A stretch of 64,000 nt of DNA, taken from NCBI RefSeq assembly GCF_003182155.1, contig NZ_QGTG01000008.1, positions 186,001-250,000 on the forward strand. The letters run 5' to 3'. How positions within the stretch are numbered: position 1 is the stretch's first letter; every line of letters begins with the position of its first letter. Of this stretch, positions 42,361 through 50,728 are shown one piece after another. The stretch comes from Chitinophaga sp. S165 (lineage in GTDB: Bacteria > Bacteroidota > Bacteroidia > Chitinophagales > Chitinophagaceae). The position numbers were made by a program, and so were the translations under genes. The notes beneath the pieces were generated by a model. That model was not told the DNA's origin. It did not search any database and worked only from the letters and a program-made list of their open reading frames with translations.

Positions 42361-45300
42361 ATGAGAATGTATCAATTATTCCGGCTTGCCAGATGCAGGT
42401 ATCTGCTGCTTTTGCTGGTCATGCAATGCTTTACTGCCGTTGCTGCTTTTGCGCAGGTAAAGCTATCCGGTAAAGTAACCGATGAAACGGGAGCCACATT
42501 GCCCGGTATCACCGTGACTATTAAAGGAACTAAACTTGGTGCTACCACATCAATAGATGGGATCTACACTATCAATGCCGATCTTAAACCAGGTACTTAT
42601 ACACTGGTGTTTACAGGGATAGGTTTTGAACAAAAAGAGGATGCAGTGACCATTGGTAGTGCTACCTCTTATTCACTTAATCAGCAGTTGACCACATCCG
42701 TTTCTAAACTGGATGAAGTAGTGATAACTGGCGCCTCTCTTGGTACTACACGTAAGCAGTTGGGTACATACATCAGCACCGTGAAAGCGGAAGAGTTGAG
42801 TAAAGGGGCTACAGGTAACGTTTTGTCTGCATTGCAGGGAAAGACTGCCGGTGCACAGATCACACAGAACTCCGGCGATCCTGCTGGCGGTATGTCTGTA
42901 AAACTACGCGGTATCAGTACCATCAGCGGTTCTACTGAACCTTTGTATATTATTGATGGGGTGATCATCGATAACTCTACTACCCGCGTAACAAATGCAG
43001 ATGCTTCGTATGCAGGTGGTAACTTCGCAGGTAACGTTGGTCAGAACCGTATGGTGGATATCAACCCTTCAGATATTGAAAGTATAGAAGTCCTGAACGG
43101 TGCTGCTGCCGCTGCTATTTATGGTTCACGCGCTAATGCCGGTGTAGTACAGATCTTCACTAAGAAAGGGAAAGGTGGTGCTCCGGTTGTCAGCTTCTCT
43201 ACCAGCTTCAATATCAACGAACTTCGTAAAAGACTGGATGTAAATCAGGCGCCTGTTAAGTTTGGTGGTACACCTGATATATCTACGCAAACCATTCTTA
43301 CAGACACCATTGTCCGTACAACACCGGTACAACGTTATGACTACCAGGATTACATCTTCAGAACAGGTGTAGGTACTGATAATAACGTGTCAGTAACAGG
43401 CGGTCAGAATAAAACAAGATATTATGCATCCGCAGGATATCTATATAATCAGGGTATCATCAGAAATACTGATTTCAACCGCTACAGCTTCCGTTTGAAC
43501 CTGGACCAGGAGCTTACCAAATGGATCAGTTTTAATGCTTCCATGAACTACATCTATAGTAAAACAAATGAGAAACCTGACGGTAACTCCTTCTTCTCAC
43601 CAACTAACTCAGTGACCATCATTGGTAACTATTATGATATTCATCAACGCAATTCATTGGGCAATCTGCTGGCGGTAGGTGAACGCGGACGTGTTAATCC
43701 GGTTTCTATTATTGAGGATTTTCAACAGCAACAACAAACCAACAGATTGATCGCAGGTGCTGGTTTAAAAATTACCCCGATCAAGAACCTGACTATCGAT
43801 TATCACATGGGTATTGATAATTACAGTCAGGACGGTACTACTTTTATTCCTCCTTTTGCATATAATGTAAGCCTCGGTTTCTTCGGCGGCGGCGCATCAT
43901 TGGACCCTACGCAGAATGGGTACGCGAGTACGGGTATTAATAATTCCTTCCTGATCAACCATGATGTGAACGTCACTTATGATGCTAAGATCACCTCTGA
44001 TCTGTCATCAGTTACACAGCTGGGATATTCACTGCAATATCAGCGTCAACACTATTCCCTGCAGCAGGGAAGGGGTTTACCTCCTTTTGTGCAAACAGTG
44101 AGTGGTGCTGCTACTCCTATCACAGGGTCGGATGAACGTACACGTTTATCTATCTCCGGTCAGTACATTCAGCAGAACTTTAAATACCGCGATCAGTTGT
44201 TCATTACAGGTGCATTGAGAGTAGACGGTTCTTCCGTATTTGGTGAAGATGAGCGTAATCAGCTTTATACTAAACTGAGTGGTAGTTATGTTTTGTCAGG
44301 CACTGATTACTGGAAAAGCCTGAACGTATCAAGCTGGTGGAACCTGTTTAAACTCAGGGCTGCCTTTGGTCAGTCGGGTAACCTGACAGGTATTCCTGCT
44401 TATGGCCGCTTCAATACCTATAGAGCAGTAGCTTTTATCGGAGCCGCTTCTTTCACTTCTCCAACGACTTATACTAATCCTGATATCAAACCTGAAAGGC
44501 AACAGGAGTTGGAGTTCGGTACTGATCTGGCATTCGTGAATAACCGTATCAATCTGTCTTTTAACTACTATACCAAGAAAGTGGAAGATCTGTTGATAGC
44601 CCGCGCTATTGCACCGACACAAGGTTACAGCACAAGACTGGATAACATCGGTTCATTGCAGAACAAAGGGATCGAAGTTGTACTGAACGTAGTGCCTGTG
44701 AAGAGTAAGAACTTCAACTGGGATATGACTGCTATCTTCAACCGGAATAGAAATAAAGCGCTTGACATTGGCCAGTCTATCCTGTTGTATTCGACAGTGA
44801 GCGGTGCACCTGTTGCCATTGCTAATGGAGAACCGATAGGCTTCTTCTATGGTACTTTCTTTGCAAGAGATGAAAACGGTAATCAGCTGACCAAACCTAA
44901 CGGCATACCTGTTACGGAGGCTGGTGTACAGAATTCACCATTCACTTATACACCAGCAAGGGATCCTAATACTGGTTTACCACCTACTACTGGTGTAACT
45001 GCTTTACAGAAGAAGATAGGCGATCCTAATCCGGATTGGACAGGTACCCTTACTAACGACTTTAGCTATAAAAGACTTAGCCTGCATACACAGCTGGATG
45101 TGGTACAGGGAGTGGATGTATTCAATGCTGATTTCAGAACAAGACAAGGTGTGGATAACGGCAAGATCGCAGAACAGGAAGACCTGGGATTATTACCTCG
45201 CGGATTTATCGTAGGTAACTATAACATCCAGGAATGGAGAATAGATGATGGCTCTTTTGTAAAACTGAGAGAAGTGGCGCTGAGCTATAATTTTGGTAAG

Positions 45301-45483
45301 ATCAAAGGATTGAGCGATCTGACGCTTACAGTGGGTGGCCGTAACCTGTATTCATGGGATGATTATAAAGGCTATGATCCTGAAGTAAATGCTGCCGGAC
45401 AAAGTACCGTACTGCGTGGTATTGACTTCGGTAGTGTACCGGCTCCCAGAACATATAATGTAGCGCTTCGTGCCAGATTCTAA
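42361..45483 (+). CDS. SusC-like TonB-dependent outer-membrane transporter
   Basis: This 1040-residue SusC/RagA protein has a signal peptide (ending VAAFAQ), a carboxypeptidase-regulatory-like domain (LSGKVTDETGATLPGITVTI near residue 36), a plug domain with LDEVVITGASLGTTRKQLG near 118 and SVKLRGISTISGSTEPLYII near 180, and a long beta-barrel ending in the aromatic-type C-terminus RTYNVALRARF. It imports bound oligomers across the outer membrane with TonB energy. There is no STN domain, so ECF/FecR signalling is not expected, in contrast to the second SusC. SusD follows after 19 nt. The DeoR gene lies 163 nt upstream. Confidence 0.94.
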   Translation: MRMYQLFRLARCRYLLLLLVMQCFTAVAAFAQVKLSGKVTDETGATLPGITVTIKGTKLGATTSIDGIYTINADLKPGTYTLVFTGIGFEQKEDAVTIGSATSYSLNQQLTTSVSKLDEVVITGASLGTTRKQLGTYISTVKAEELSKGATGNVLSALQGKTAGAQITQNSGDPAGGMSVKLRGISTISGSTEPLYIIDGVIIDNSTTRVTNADASYAGGNFAGNVGQNRMVDINPSDIESIEVLNGAAAAAIYGSRANAGVVQIFTKKGKGGAPVVSFSTSFNINELRKRLDVNQAPVKFGGTPDISTQTILTDTIVRTTPVQRYDYQDYIFRTGVGTDNNVSVTGGQNKTRYYASAGYLYNQGIIRNTDFNRYSFRLNLDQELTKWISFNASMNYIYSKTNEKPDGNSFFSPTNSVTIIGNYYDIHQRNSLGNLLAVGERGRVNPVSIIEDFQQQQQTNRLIAGAGLKITPIKNLTIDYHMGIDNYSQDGTTFIPPFAYNVSLGFFGGGASLDPTQNGYASTGINNSFLINHDVNVTYDAKITSDLSSVTQLGYSLQYQRQHYSLQQGRGLPPFVQTVSGAATPITGSDERTRLSISGQYIQQNFKYRDQLFITGALRVDGSSVFGEDERNQLYTKLSGSYVLSGTDYWKSLNVSSWWNLFKLRAAFGQSGNLTGIPAYGRFNTYRAVAFIGAASFTSPTTYTNPDIKPERQQELEFGTDLAFVNNRINLSFNYYTKKVEDLLIARAIAPTQGYSTRLDNIGSLQNKGIEVVLNVVPVKSKNFNWDMTAIFNRNRNKALDIGQSILLYSTVSGAPVAIANGEPIGFFYGTFFARDENGNQLTKPNGIPVTEAGVQNSPFTYTPARDPNTGLPPTTGVTALQKKIGDPNPDWTGTLTNDFSYKRLSLHTQLDVVQGVDVFNADFRTRQGVDNGKIAEQEDLGLLPRGFIVGNYNIQEWRIDDGSFVKLREVALSYNFGKIKGLSDLTLTVGGRNLYSWDDYKGYDPEVNAAGQSTVLRGIDFGSVPAPRTYNVALRARF

Positions 45484-45502
45484 ATCATCAAAAAGTAGTT
45501 TT

Positions 45503-46795
45503 ATGAAAATGTATCTCAATAAATACAGCCGTTCTTTTCTGGCAGGTATGCTGCTGTTAGTCGCCGCGTCCTGTAAAAAAGAATATACTGATCCCTCCGG
45601 CCCGGCCTCTGATGATGCTATCAGCACAGCGAATGCATTGACAGACGTTGCGGTAGGATTACAGAACTGGTACAGTGCAAACAGAACAAGTACGATATAT
45701 ACCAGTATCGCGACCTCCACGCTGCTGACCCGTGGCACATATGTGGTCAATGCAGGTAATGCAGATGAAGGTCAGTTGAATACCGGTGCTGCCGCTGTAC
45801 AGAATACGAACGCCGTTGTTACCGGTATGTGGGCGGTATCAAACAAGATCATCTTTGATGCTAACCGTGTGCTGAATGCTGTGGATGATGTTGTGCCTGA
45901 ACCGGGATATGCGAGTGGCGTAATCGCTTATGCATCTATATTTAAGGCTATGGCACTGGGTAACATGGCAATGTTCTGGACGCATGTTCCGGATACTGCC
46001 GGTGTTGCTGATGTATCTTTCATTACCAGTCAGGAAGGGTACAGAAAGGCAGTGCGTGTGATAGATAACGCATTGAGTGCAGTGAATGCGAACGCAATCA
46101 GTGCAGGCTTTAAAGCAAACGTGCCTGCCGGTATAGACATAGTGAATACACTGTATGCACTGAAGGCGCGTTATGCTTTATTCGCAGGCGATTATGATAT
46201 TGCACTGGCAGCAGCTAACCAGGTGACAGCCTATTCTACCTTCAATTATAATTCGCTGATCACGAACCCAATCTTCACACTGGTTACCGCTACCAATAAT
46301 ATCTACCAGGTAGTAGATTCTACACTGGGCCTTCCGGTGGGGCTTCAGCCAAATCTTGCAGATAAGCGCATCCCCTTTTACGTGGCGATCGGTGCTAATC
46401 CGCGTTACCGTGTGAAAGGGTTCTTTACCGGAACAACGCAGAGCATTCCTTTATATCTGCCTGGTGAGATCACATTGATCAAAGCGGAATGTTATGCGCG
46501 TAAGGATAATCTGGTAGACGGTTTGATTGAATTGAACAAAGTGGTGACCAAACAGCCTGCTGAAGATCCATATGGTGTAGGTGCAGGACTGACAGGTGAA
46601 GTTGCCGCCACTAAAGATGCCTTGCTAACGCTTATCTATAAACACCGTCAGATAGAATTGTTTATGGGTGGTATGGCACTGGAAGACCAACGGAGGTTTG
46701 AAAGACCGGTAGCCGAGCGTAAACGTACCTGGCTACCGTTCCCATTTGTTGAAAGAAATGATAATGCAAACATTCCGGATGATCCGGCATTCTAG
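45503..46795 (+). CDS. SusD/RagB-like surface lipoprotein
   Basis: I place the start at the ATG at 45503 (MKMYLNKYSRSFLAG); the longer in-frame GTG at 45470 would overlap the susC stop and displace the signal. The lipoprotein signal is LLLVAASCKKEYTD, with the lipid cysteine near residue 24. The 430-residue, helix-rich body fits SusD-type glycan-binding proteins, though it is short for the family and poorly conserved. It captures ligand for the SusC encoded 19 nt upstream. A strong terminator follows the pair, ending the symporter-murQ-anmK-deoR-susCD cluster. Confidence 0.85.
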   Translation: MKMYLNKYSRSFLAGMLLLVAASCKKEYTDPSGPASDDAISTANALTDVAVGLQNWYSANRTSTIYTSIATSTLLTRGTYVVNAGNADEGQLNTGAAAVQNTNAVVTGMWAVSNKIIFDANRVLNAVDDVVPEPGYASGVIAYASIFKAMALGNMAMFWTHVPDTAGVADVSFITSQEGYRKAVRVIDNALSAVNANAISAGFKANVPAGIDIVNTLYALKARYALFAGDYDIALAAANQVTAYSTFNYNSLITNPIFTLVTATNNIYQVVDSTLGLPVGLQPNLADKRIPFYVAIGANPRYRVKGFFTGTTQSIPLYLPGEITLIKAECYARKDNLVDGLIELNKVVTKQPAEDPYGVGAGLTGEVAATKDALLTLIYKHRQIELFMGGMALEDQRRFERPVAERKRTWLPFPFVERNDNANIPDDPAF

Positions 46796-46815
46796 AAGTA
46801 TAAACATTTTAAAGA

Positions 46816-46854
46816 GGGCCGGACCTGTTCCTACAGGATCCGGCCCTTCTCTTT
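46816..46854 (+). terminator. Terminator after the SusC/SusD pair
   Basis: GGGCCGGA (46816-46823) pairs with TCCGGCCC (46839-46846), with inner CCTGT/ACAGG pairing and one bulged A, then TTCTCTTT. Confidence 0.8.
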
Positions 46855-46912
46855 AGCGATAAGTTTTTATTTAATATTGTGTAATCAGGAATAGTTTGTT
46901 ATTTTAGGAATT

Positions 46913-46935
46913 CCGGGTGTCGGTTTGACACCTGG
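46913..46935 (+). promoter_or_regulatory. Inverted repeat over the presumed GH29 promoter
   Basis: CCGGGTGTC (46913-46921) and GACACCTGG (46927-46935) are inverted with one mismatch around GGTTT. They overlap a possible -7 box, TCGGTTTG (46920-46927), which lies 21 nt after TTTG (46895-46898). A repressor site is plausible. Confidence 0.4.
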
Positions 46936-46977
46936 TGATAATACAGGATTGCTTTCCTAAAAACCGCTGATTCCGTT

Positions 46978-48336
46978 ATGAGAAAACATTGCCTATTGCT
47001 GCTGACAGCAATTTTATGCTGTTCCCCTTTTGCATTTTCACAGAAAAGGATTGGGTATGAAAAACCGGGAGATCAGGAGAAAAGAATGGCCTGGTGGACG
47101 AATGACCGTTTTGGTATGTTCATTCACTGGGGATTATACGCCCTGCCTGCCCGTCATGAGTGGGTGAAAAAGTATGAGAAGCTGACGAGTGAAAATTATC
47201 AGAAGTATTTTGAGCAGTTCAACCCAGACCTGTATAATCCAAAGGAATGGGCAAAGGCGGCAAAGGCTGCCGGTATGAAGTATGCAGTGATCACGACCAA
47301 ACATCATGAAGGGTTCTGCATGTTTGATTCTAAATTCACAGACTATAAAGCTACTAATACGCAAGCGAAAAGAGATCTCATTAAAGAATGGGTCGAAGCT
47401 TTCCGTGCAGAGGGCTTGAAAGTAGGGTTCTATTATTCCCTGCTGGACTGGCATCATCCTGACTTTACAATAGATAAACATCATCCGCAGCAACCGGCAG
47501 ACAATAGTGATAGTGCTTATGCGCGATTGAACCAGGGCAAGGACATGAGCAAATACCGCGAGTATATGCACAACCAGGTGAAGGAACTGCTTACTAATTA
47601 TGGTAAGATCGACATCATGTGGCTTGACTTTTCTTATCCCGGTAAGAATGGTAAAGGCCATGATGACTGGGGCTCTGAGGAGTTAATGAAGATGATGCAT
47701 AAATTACAGCCTGGTCTGATCGTGGATAATCGTCTTGATCTGAATGATTATGAGGATGGTTTTGACTTCGTAACGCCTGAACAGGTAGTGGTATCTGAAT
47801 GGCCTACTGTTAATGGAAAAAAAGTAGCCTGGGAAACCTGTCAGACATTTTCTGGTTCCTGGGGTTATCATCGTGATGAAGATAGCTGGAAGAGCCCAAG
47901 CCAGCTGTTACAATTGCTGATCGGATCTGTAGGTAAGGGTGGTAATCTTTTGCTGAATGTAGGTCCTACAGCCCGCGGCTTATTTGATTATCGCGCTACC
48001 AACGCATTGAATGCGATCGGGGAGTGGATGCAACTGAACAGTAAATCCATCTATGGTTGTACGGAAGCACCGGAAGAATTTAAGGCGCCGCAGGGTACAA
48101 TGCTGACCTATAATCCGGTTACGAGGAAACTCTATTTACATGTATTTGTATGGCCACTCAATAAGTTAGTGCTACCTGGATTTGATCAAAAGGTTAAATA
48201 TGTTCAATTCCTGCACGATAATTCAGAAATAAAGTATCTTGGAAAGGAAAACCAGGGTAGTAAAGATATTGTGCTTACACTGCCATTGAAAAAGCCTCCG
48301 GTAGAAATACCAGTTATTGAGTTGACTTTGAGATGA
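46978..48336 (+). CDS. GH29 family alpha-L-fucosidase, secreted
   Basis: The 452-residue protein has a signal peptide ending near residue 22 (CSPFAFSQ). GH29 retaining fucosidases release L-fucose from glycans. The motif DRFGMFIHWGLYALPARHEW is near residue 43, KYAVITTKHHEGFCMFDS near 100, and GFYYSLLDWHHPDF near 146. The nucleophile Asp is in KIDIMWLDFSYPG near 214. GNLLLNVGPTARG near 321 is also typical. A terminator precedes it and another follows, so it is a single unit. No other fucose gene is nearby. Confidence 0.94.
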   Translation: MRKHCLLLLTAILCCSPFAFSQKRIGYEKPGDQEKRMAWWTNDRFGMFIHWGLYALPARHEWVKKYEKLTSENYQKYFEQFNPDLYNPKEWAKAAKAAGMKYAVITTKHHEGFCMFDSKFTDYKATNTQAKRDLIKEWVEAFRAEGLKVGFYYSLLDWHHPDFTIDKHHPQQPADNSDSAYARLNQGKDMSKYREYMHNQVKELLTNYGKIDIMWLDFSYPGKNGKGHDDWGSEELMKMMHKLQPGLIVDNRLDLNDYEDGFDFVTPEQVVVSEWPTVNGKKVAWETCQTFSGSWGYHRDEDSWKSPSQLLQLLIGSVGKGGNLLLNVGPTARGLFDYRATNALNAIGEWMQLNSKSIYGCTEAPEEFKAPQGTMLTYNPVTRKLYLHVFVWPLNKLVLPGFDQKVKYVQFLHDNSEIKYLGKENQGSKDIVLTLPLKKPPVEIPVIELTLR

Positions 48337-48367
48337 TCCGCTATATATATTAAACCTACAACTGAAC

Positions 48368-48409
48368 AACAGCCTGTTCCTTTTTTCGGAGCAGGCTGTT
48401 TGTATTTTG
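48368..48409 (+). terminator. Terminator after the GH29 gene
   Basis: AACAGCCTG (48368-48376) pairs with CAGGCTGTT (48392-48400), with inner TTCC/GGAG pairing, followed by TGTATTTTG. It begins 32 nt after the stop codon. Confidence 0.7.
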
Positions 48410-48576
48410 TTAAACACTGTTTATCTATGCTTACAGCTGCGCAATGACCTAATACTGTTTTAACATCCGTTAAACTATAAAATGCTGGCAGTCATATAAT
48501 AATTTGCAGGAGTATAAATACTTTTTTGTAAGTTCCTCCTCTGGATTTTATAAGGAAGCTAATAATTCAAATAGTT

Positions 48577-49005
48577 ATGCAATTGAAACGGTCTTATTTC
48601 GTACCGCTGTCCCTCTTATTGGCGGTGACGCTCTGCTCATTATCATTACCTCAGGAAGAGAAGGCTAAGAATCTGAAGGTACTACCGAAGAACATTAGTC
48701 ATGAGGACCTGGAAAAAGAAATGCGTGGTTTTAATAAAGCGCTGGGTGTGAAATGTAGTTTTTGCCATGCCAAACAAACAGACAATCCACAGAAACTAGA
48801 CTTCGCAAGTGATGACAAAGAAGAAAAGGAAACAGCGCGTGAGATGTTAAGAATGACGATGCGTCTTAATAAAAAATATTTTAAATCCGGGAAGGACGAC
48901 AACGGAATGCAGATGATGACAGTGACATGTTATACCTGTCATAACGGACGGACTGAACCAGCATCTAAACCACCGGTAGTAGAGGGAGCGCAACAACAGC
49001 ATTAA
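48577..49005 (+). CDS. Small secreted c-type cytochrome with two CxxCH motifs
   Basis: The 142-residue protein starts with a signal-like segment (SYFVPLSLLLAVTLCSLSLP). Two heme-attachment motifs are present, CSFCH at residues 60-64 and CYTCH at residues 118-122, separated by a charged helical stretch. The arrangement resembles small proteins matching the photosynthetic reaction-centre cytochrome c subunit family, which occur in many non-phototrophic Bacteroidota. It probably carries electrons in the periplasm, but partners are not identifiable here. It has a 240-nt upstream gap and a 103-nt gap to a small membrane protein gene. Confidence 0.85.
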   Translation: MQLKRSYFVPLSLLLAVTLCSLSLPQEEKAKNLKVLPKNISHEDLEKEMRGFNKALGVKCSFCHAKQTDNPQKLDFASDDKEEKETAREMLRMTMRLNKKYFKSGKDDNGMQMMTVTCYTCHNGRTEPASKPPVVEGAQQQH

Positions 49006-49108
49006 AACAGTTTGGGAGAAATTGTTAAATACGATATCTTTATAAAGATACATCTACCTATTTTGTCGTATTAACTAACATTGAACCTCACAACTTAAAA
49101 AGACACTT

Positions 49109-49429
49109 ATGAATGCTTTTAACTCCCTCGTTGCCCTGGCATTGTTATTTTTCATTGCCCACGTTATTTTGCTGTTCACTTCATTCGGAAAGAACGGATA
49201 CCAGAAGATGAGATACTTCTATTCTCATCTCACCTTATGGATCTGTGGTGGATTATTATTTTTATTGGCCGTGCTTTATACGGGTAAAAATGTATCCGCG
49301 ATCCTTGATGTGTTTGACACGCCGGTTAAACAACTGCTGATCCCCGGTGTAGTAGTGGTACTTTCACTGACGGCTCATACAATTGTACGCTTCCTGGTGA
49401 TGCCGAAATATCAACTGGGTAAAAAATAA
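49109..49429 (+). CDS. Small membrane protein, 3 transmembrane segments
   Basis: I recognise no named family. The 106-residue protein has three hydrophobic segments (about 6-25, 42-61 and 75-95) and short charged loops (FGKNGYQKMRYFYSH). It could be a membrane partner of the cytochrome encoded 103 nt upstream on the same strand, but nothing else supports this. Two terminators follow in tandem. Confidence 0.6.
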   Translation: MNAFNSLVALALLFFIAHVILLFTSFGKNGYQKMRYFYSHLTLWICGGLLFLLAVLYTGKNVSAILDVFDTPVKQLLIPGVVVVLSLTAHTIVRFLVMPKYQLGKK

Positions 49430-49450
49430 TTCCTCTTAGGATATTTATTA

Positions 49451-49488
49451 AAGAGACCGTCTCATGAAAGTGAGGCGGTCTCTTTTTT
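49451..49488 (+). terminator. First of two tandem terminators
   Basis: AAGAGACCGTCTCA (49451-49464) pairs with 49471-49483 with one unpaired base, followed by TTTTT. It starts 22 nt after the stop codon of the membrane-protein gene. Confidence 0.8.
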
Positions 49489-49489
49489 A

Positions 49490-49521
49490 ACGTCATCCGG
49501 TCCGGGTGACGTTCTTTTTTT
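49490..49521 (+). terminator. Second tandem terminator
   Basis: ACGTCATCC (49490-49498) pairs with GGGTGACGT (49504-49512), including one G-U pair, around a 5-nt loop, followed by TCTTTTTTT. It begins immediately after the first terminator. Confidence 0.75.
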
Positions 49522-49615
49522 CCCTTTTGTTAGTTTGTTTAATCGGTTTAGCAGGTATAAATGAGCTTAAAAAATACCTTTAATCTCCTTTGGGAGCCTA
49601 TCTTTCCTTTACTCG

Positions 49616-49726
49616 TCCATATCACTTTACCGTCACTTCCATATCATTTTAGGGGCATCTCTATATCGAAAGGATATACAGGTGACGGTAAAGTGACGGT
49701 CAGATGACGGTTTCGCGATATGGAGA
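49616..49726. repeat. 11-bp repeat array C: inverted arms of phased units
   Basis: The right arm has TGACGGT at 49683, 49694 and 49705, exactly 11 bp apart. The left arm has units at 49616, 49627, 49638, 49649 and 49660 (TCCATATCACT, TTACCGTCACT, TCCATATCATT, TTAGGGGCATC, TCTATATCGAA), also 11 bp apart. The arms are related: TCACTTTACCGTCAC (49622-49636) is the perfect reverse complement of 49682-49696, and ATCTCTATATCG (49657-49668) pairs with 49716-49727 region with one mismatch. The result is an array with dyad symmetry. It lies between two convergent genes. Confidence 0.75.
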
Positions 49727-49748
49727 TATAGAAACCCGAACGAAAAAG

Positions 49749-49784
49749 CAAGGGTTTCAGGTGAATTATGCCCTGAAACTCTTG
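49749..49784. repeat. Hairpin-forming inverted repeat
   Basis: CAAGGGTTTCAGG (49749-49761) and CCTGAAACTCTTG (49772-49784) are inverted with one mismatch around a 10-nt loop. No T-run follows on either side, so it is not a standard terminator. It lies 22 nt after the end of array C. Confidence 0.6.
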
Positions 49785-49956
49785 AATGCTTTAAAAGGGC
49801 AGAAATTGGCTTTTGAAGGCTTTTAAGGTAGATGTATGTTTGTTAGAGGAATAGCGTCTTAATGAGGCTAAAAAGTGCCTTTTGAACGATGTTGCATTGC
49901 CGTTACATCATCCATTATAGTCCAGGACAGTTATATGTACTTAATTGTTAAAGTGT

Positions 49957-50619
49957 CTAGTCTTTTACGCAGCGTACATACATGCCTATTTTTTCCATGC
50001 CATAGGCTTTGTTGATCCCAGGTGCAGAATAAATGCTGACCATGACGATAAGTGCACTGGAATAGGCCTTTGGATCTTTAGGAGAGGCCCAGAGGTAAGT
50101 CTCTATTCCTATTCCTCCGAAGCCATTGGCATCTCCGGAGCCTCCGGCAAAGATGCTTAACCCGCTTTCGTTGGTTGTTTTGGACAATCCTTTTATCCAG
50201 CCCTTTCCGTCTACTATTTTAGTGAACACCTTGTCTGTGCCCAGATAGTTTGTAAGCGTATCCCATTCAGCGATTTTAGGAATATGCCAGCCTTCAGGTG
50301 CAAGCCCCCTCGGATCGGTAACAGCATGCCAGTTATATAACCTGCCATACTTGAGGCCATTTTCTTCCTTGTACTCATAGTAACACCATGCTGGGGTACC
50401 ATCATCCCATGCCTTTTTCCACTGTTCGCCGGTAGTGACTTCCTGGATCTTATCGCCGTTCCGGAAGTGATCAACATCGAGATTGGATGTGGTCCAGATC
50501 TGAGAGCCGATAGTAGTGGTAGGTGGCTTTTCGTTCGGATCAACGTAGATCCGCGTTTCTTGCTGTGCGTAGGCGTTAAGGGAAATAATGGTGGTGAGGA
50601 GGAGAATAAATTTGTGCAT
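49957..50619 (-). CDS. Secreted protein with Fibrobacter succinogenes major paralogous domain
   Basis: I use the ATG at 50619 (MHKFILLLTTIISLNAYAQ), which gives a clean signal peptide and 220 residues; an upstream in-frame ATG would add 19 residues before it. The body shows the FISUMP pattern: IGSQIWTTSNLDVDHFRNGD near residue 37, AWCYYEYKEENGLKYGRLYN near 75, APEGWHIPKIAEWDTLTNYL near 110, and a C-terminal MYVRCVKD. This domain occurs in many copies in secreted Bacteroidota proteins; its function is not known. The gene stands alone and is convergent with the small-membrane-protein gene. Confidence 0.85.
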   Translation of the reverse strand: MHKFILLLTTIISLNAYAQQETRIYVDPNEKPPTTTIGSQIWTTSNLDVDHFRNGDKIQEVTTGEQWKKAWDDGTPAWCYYEYKEENGLKYGRLYNWHAVTDPRGLAPEGWHIPKIAEWDTLTNYLGTDKVFTKIVDGKGWIKGLSKTTNESGLSIFAGGSGDANGFGGIGIETYLWASPKDPKAYSSALIVMVSIYSAPGINKAYGMEKIGMYVRCVKD

Positions 50620-50728
50620 AGGGATAGGTTTGGATGCTAAAGTAGTTCTTTTAAATATTACCGGTATACCATACAATTAGATAGTCCCAAATTATTCTAT
50701 TTTAGTGGCGAAAAAGATCATTTGAATT

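Larger units (their letters stand above)
49522..49956. other. Intergenic region with repeat array and hairpin
   Basis: This gap of about 435 nt, after the tandem terminators and before the minus-strand gene ending at 49957, has no ORF. It holds the 11-bp array at 49616-49726 and a hairpin at 49749-49784. The remainder has loosely repeated GGCTTTT (49817 and 49827 region) and nothing else clear. Both flanking genes end here, so no promoter is needed in this region. Confidence 0.5.
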
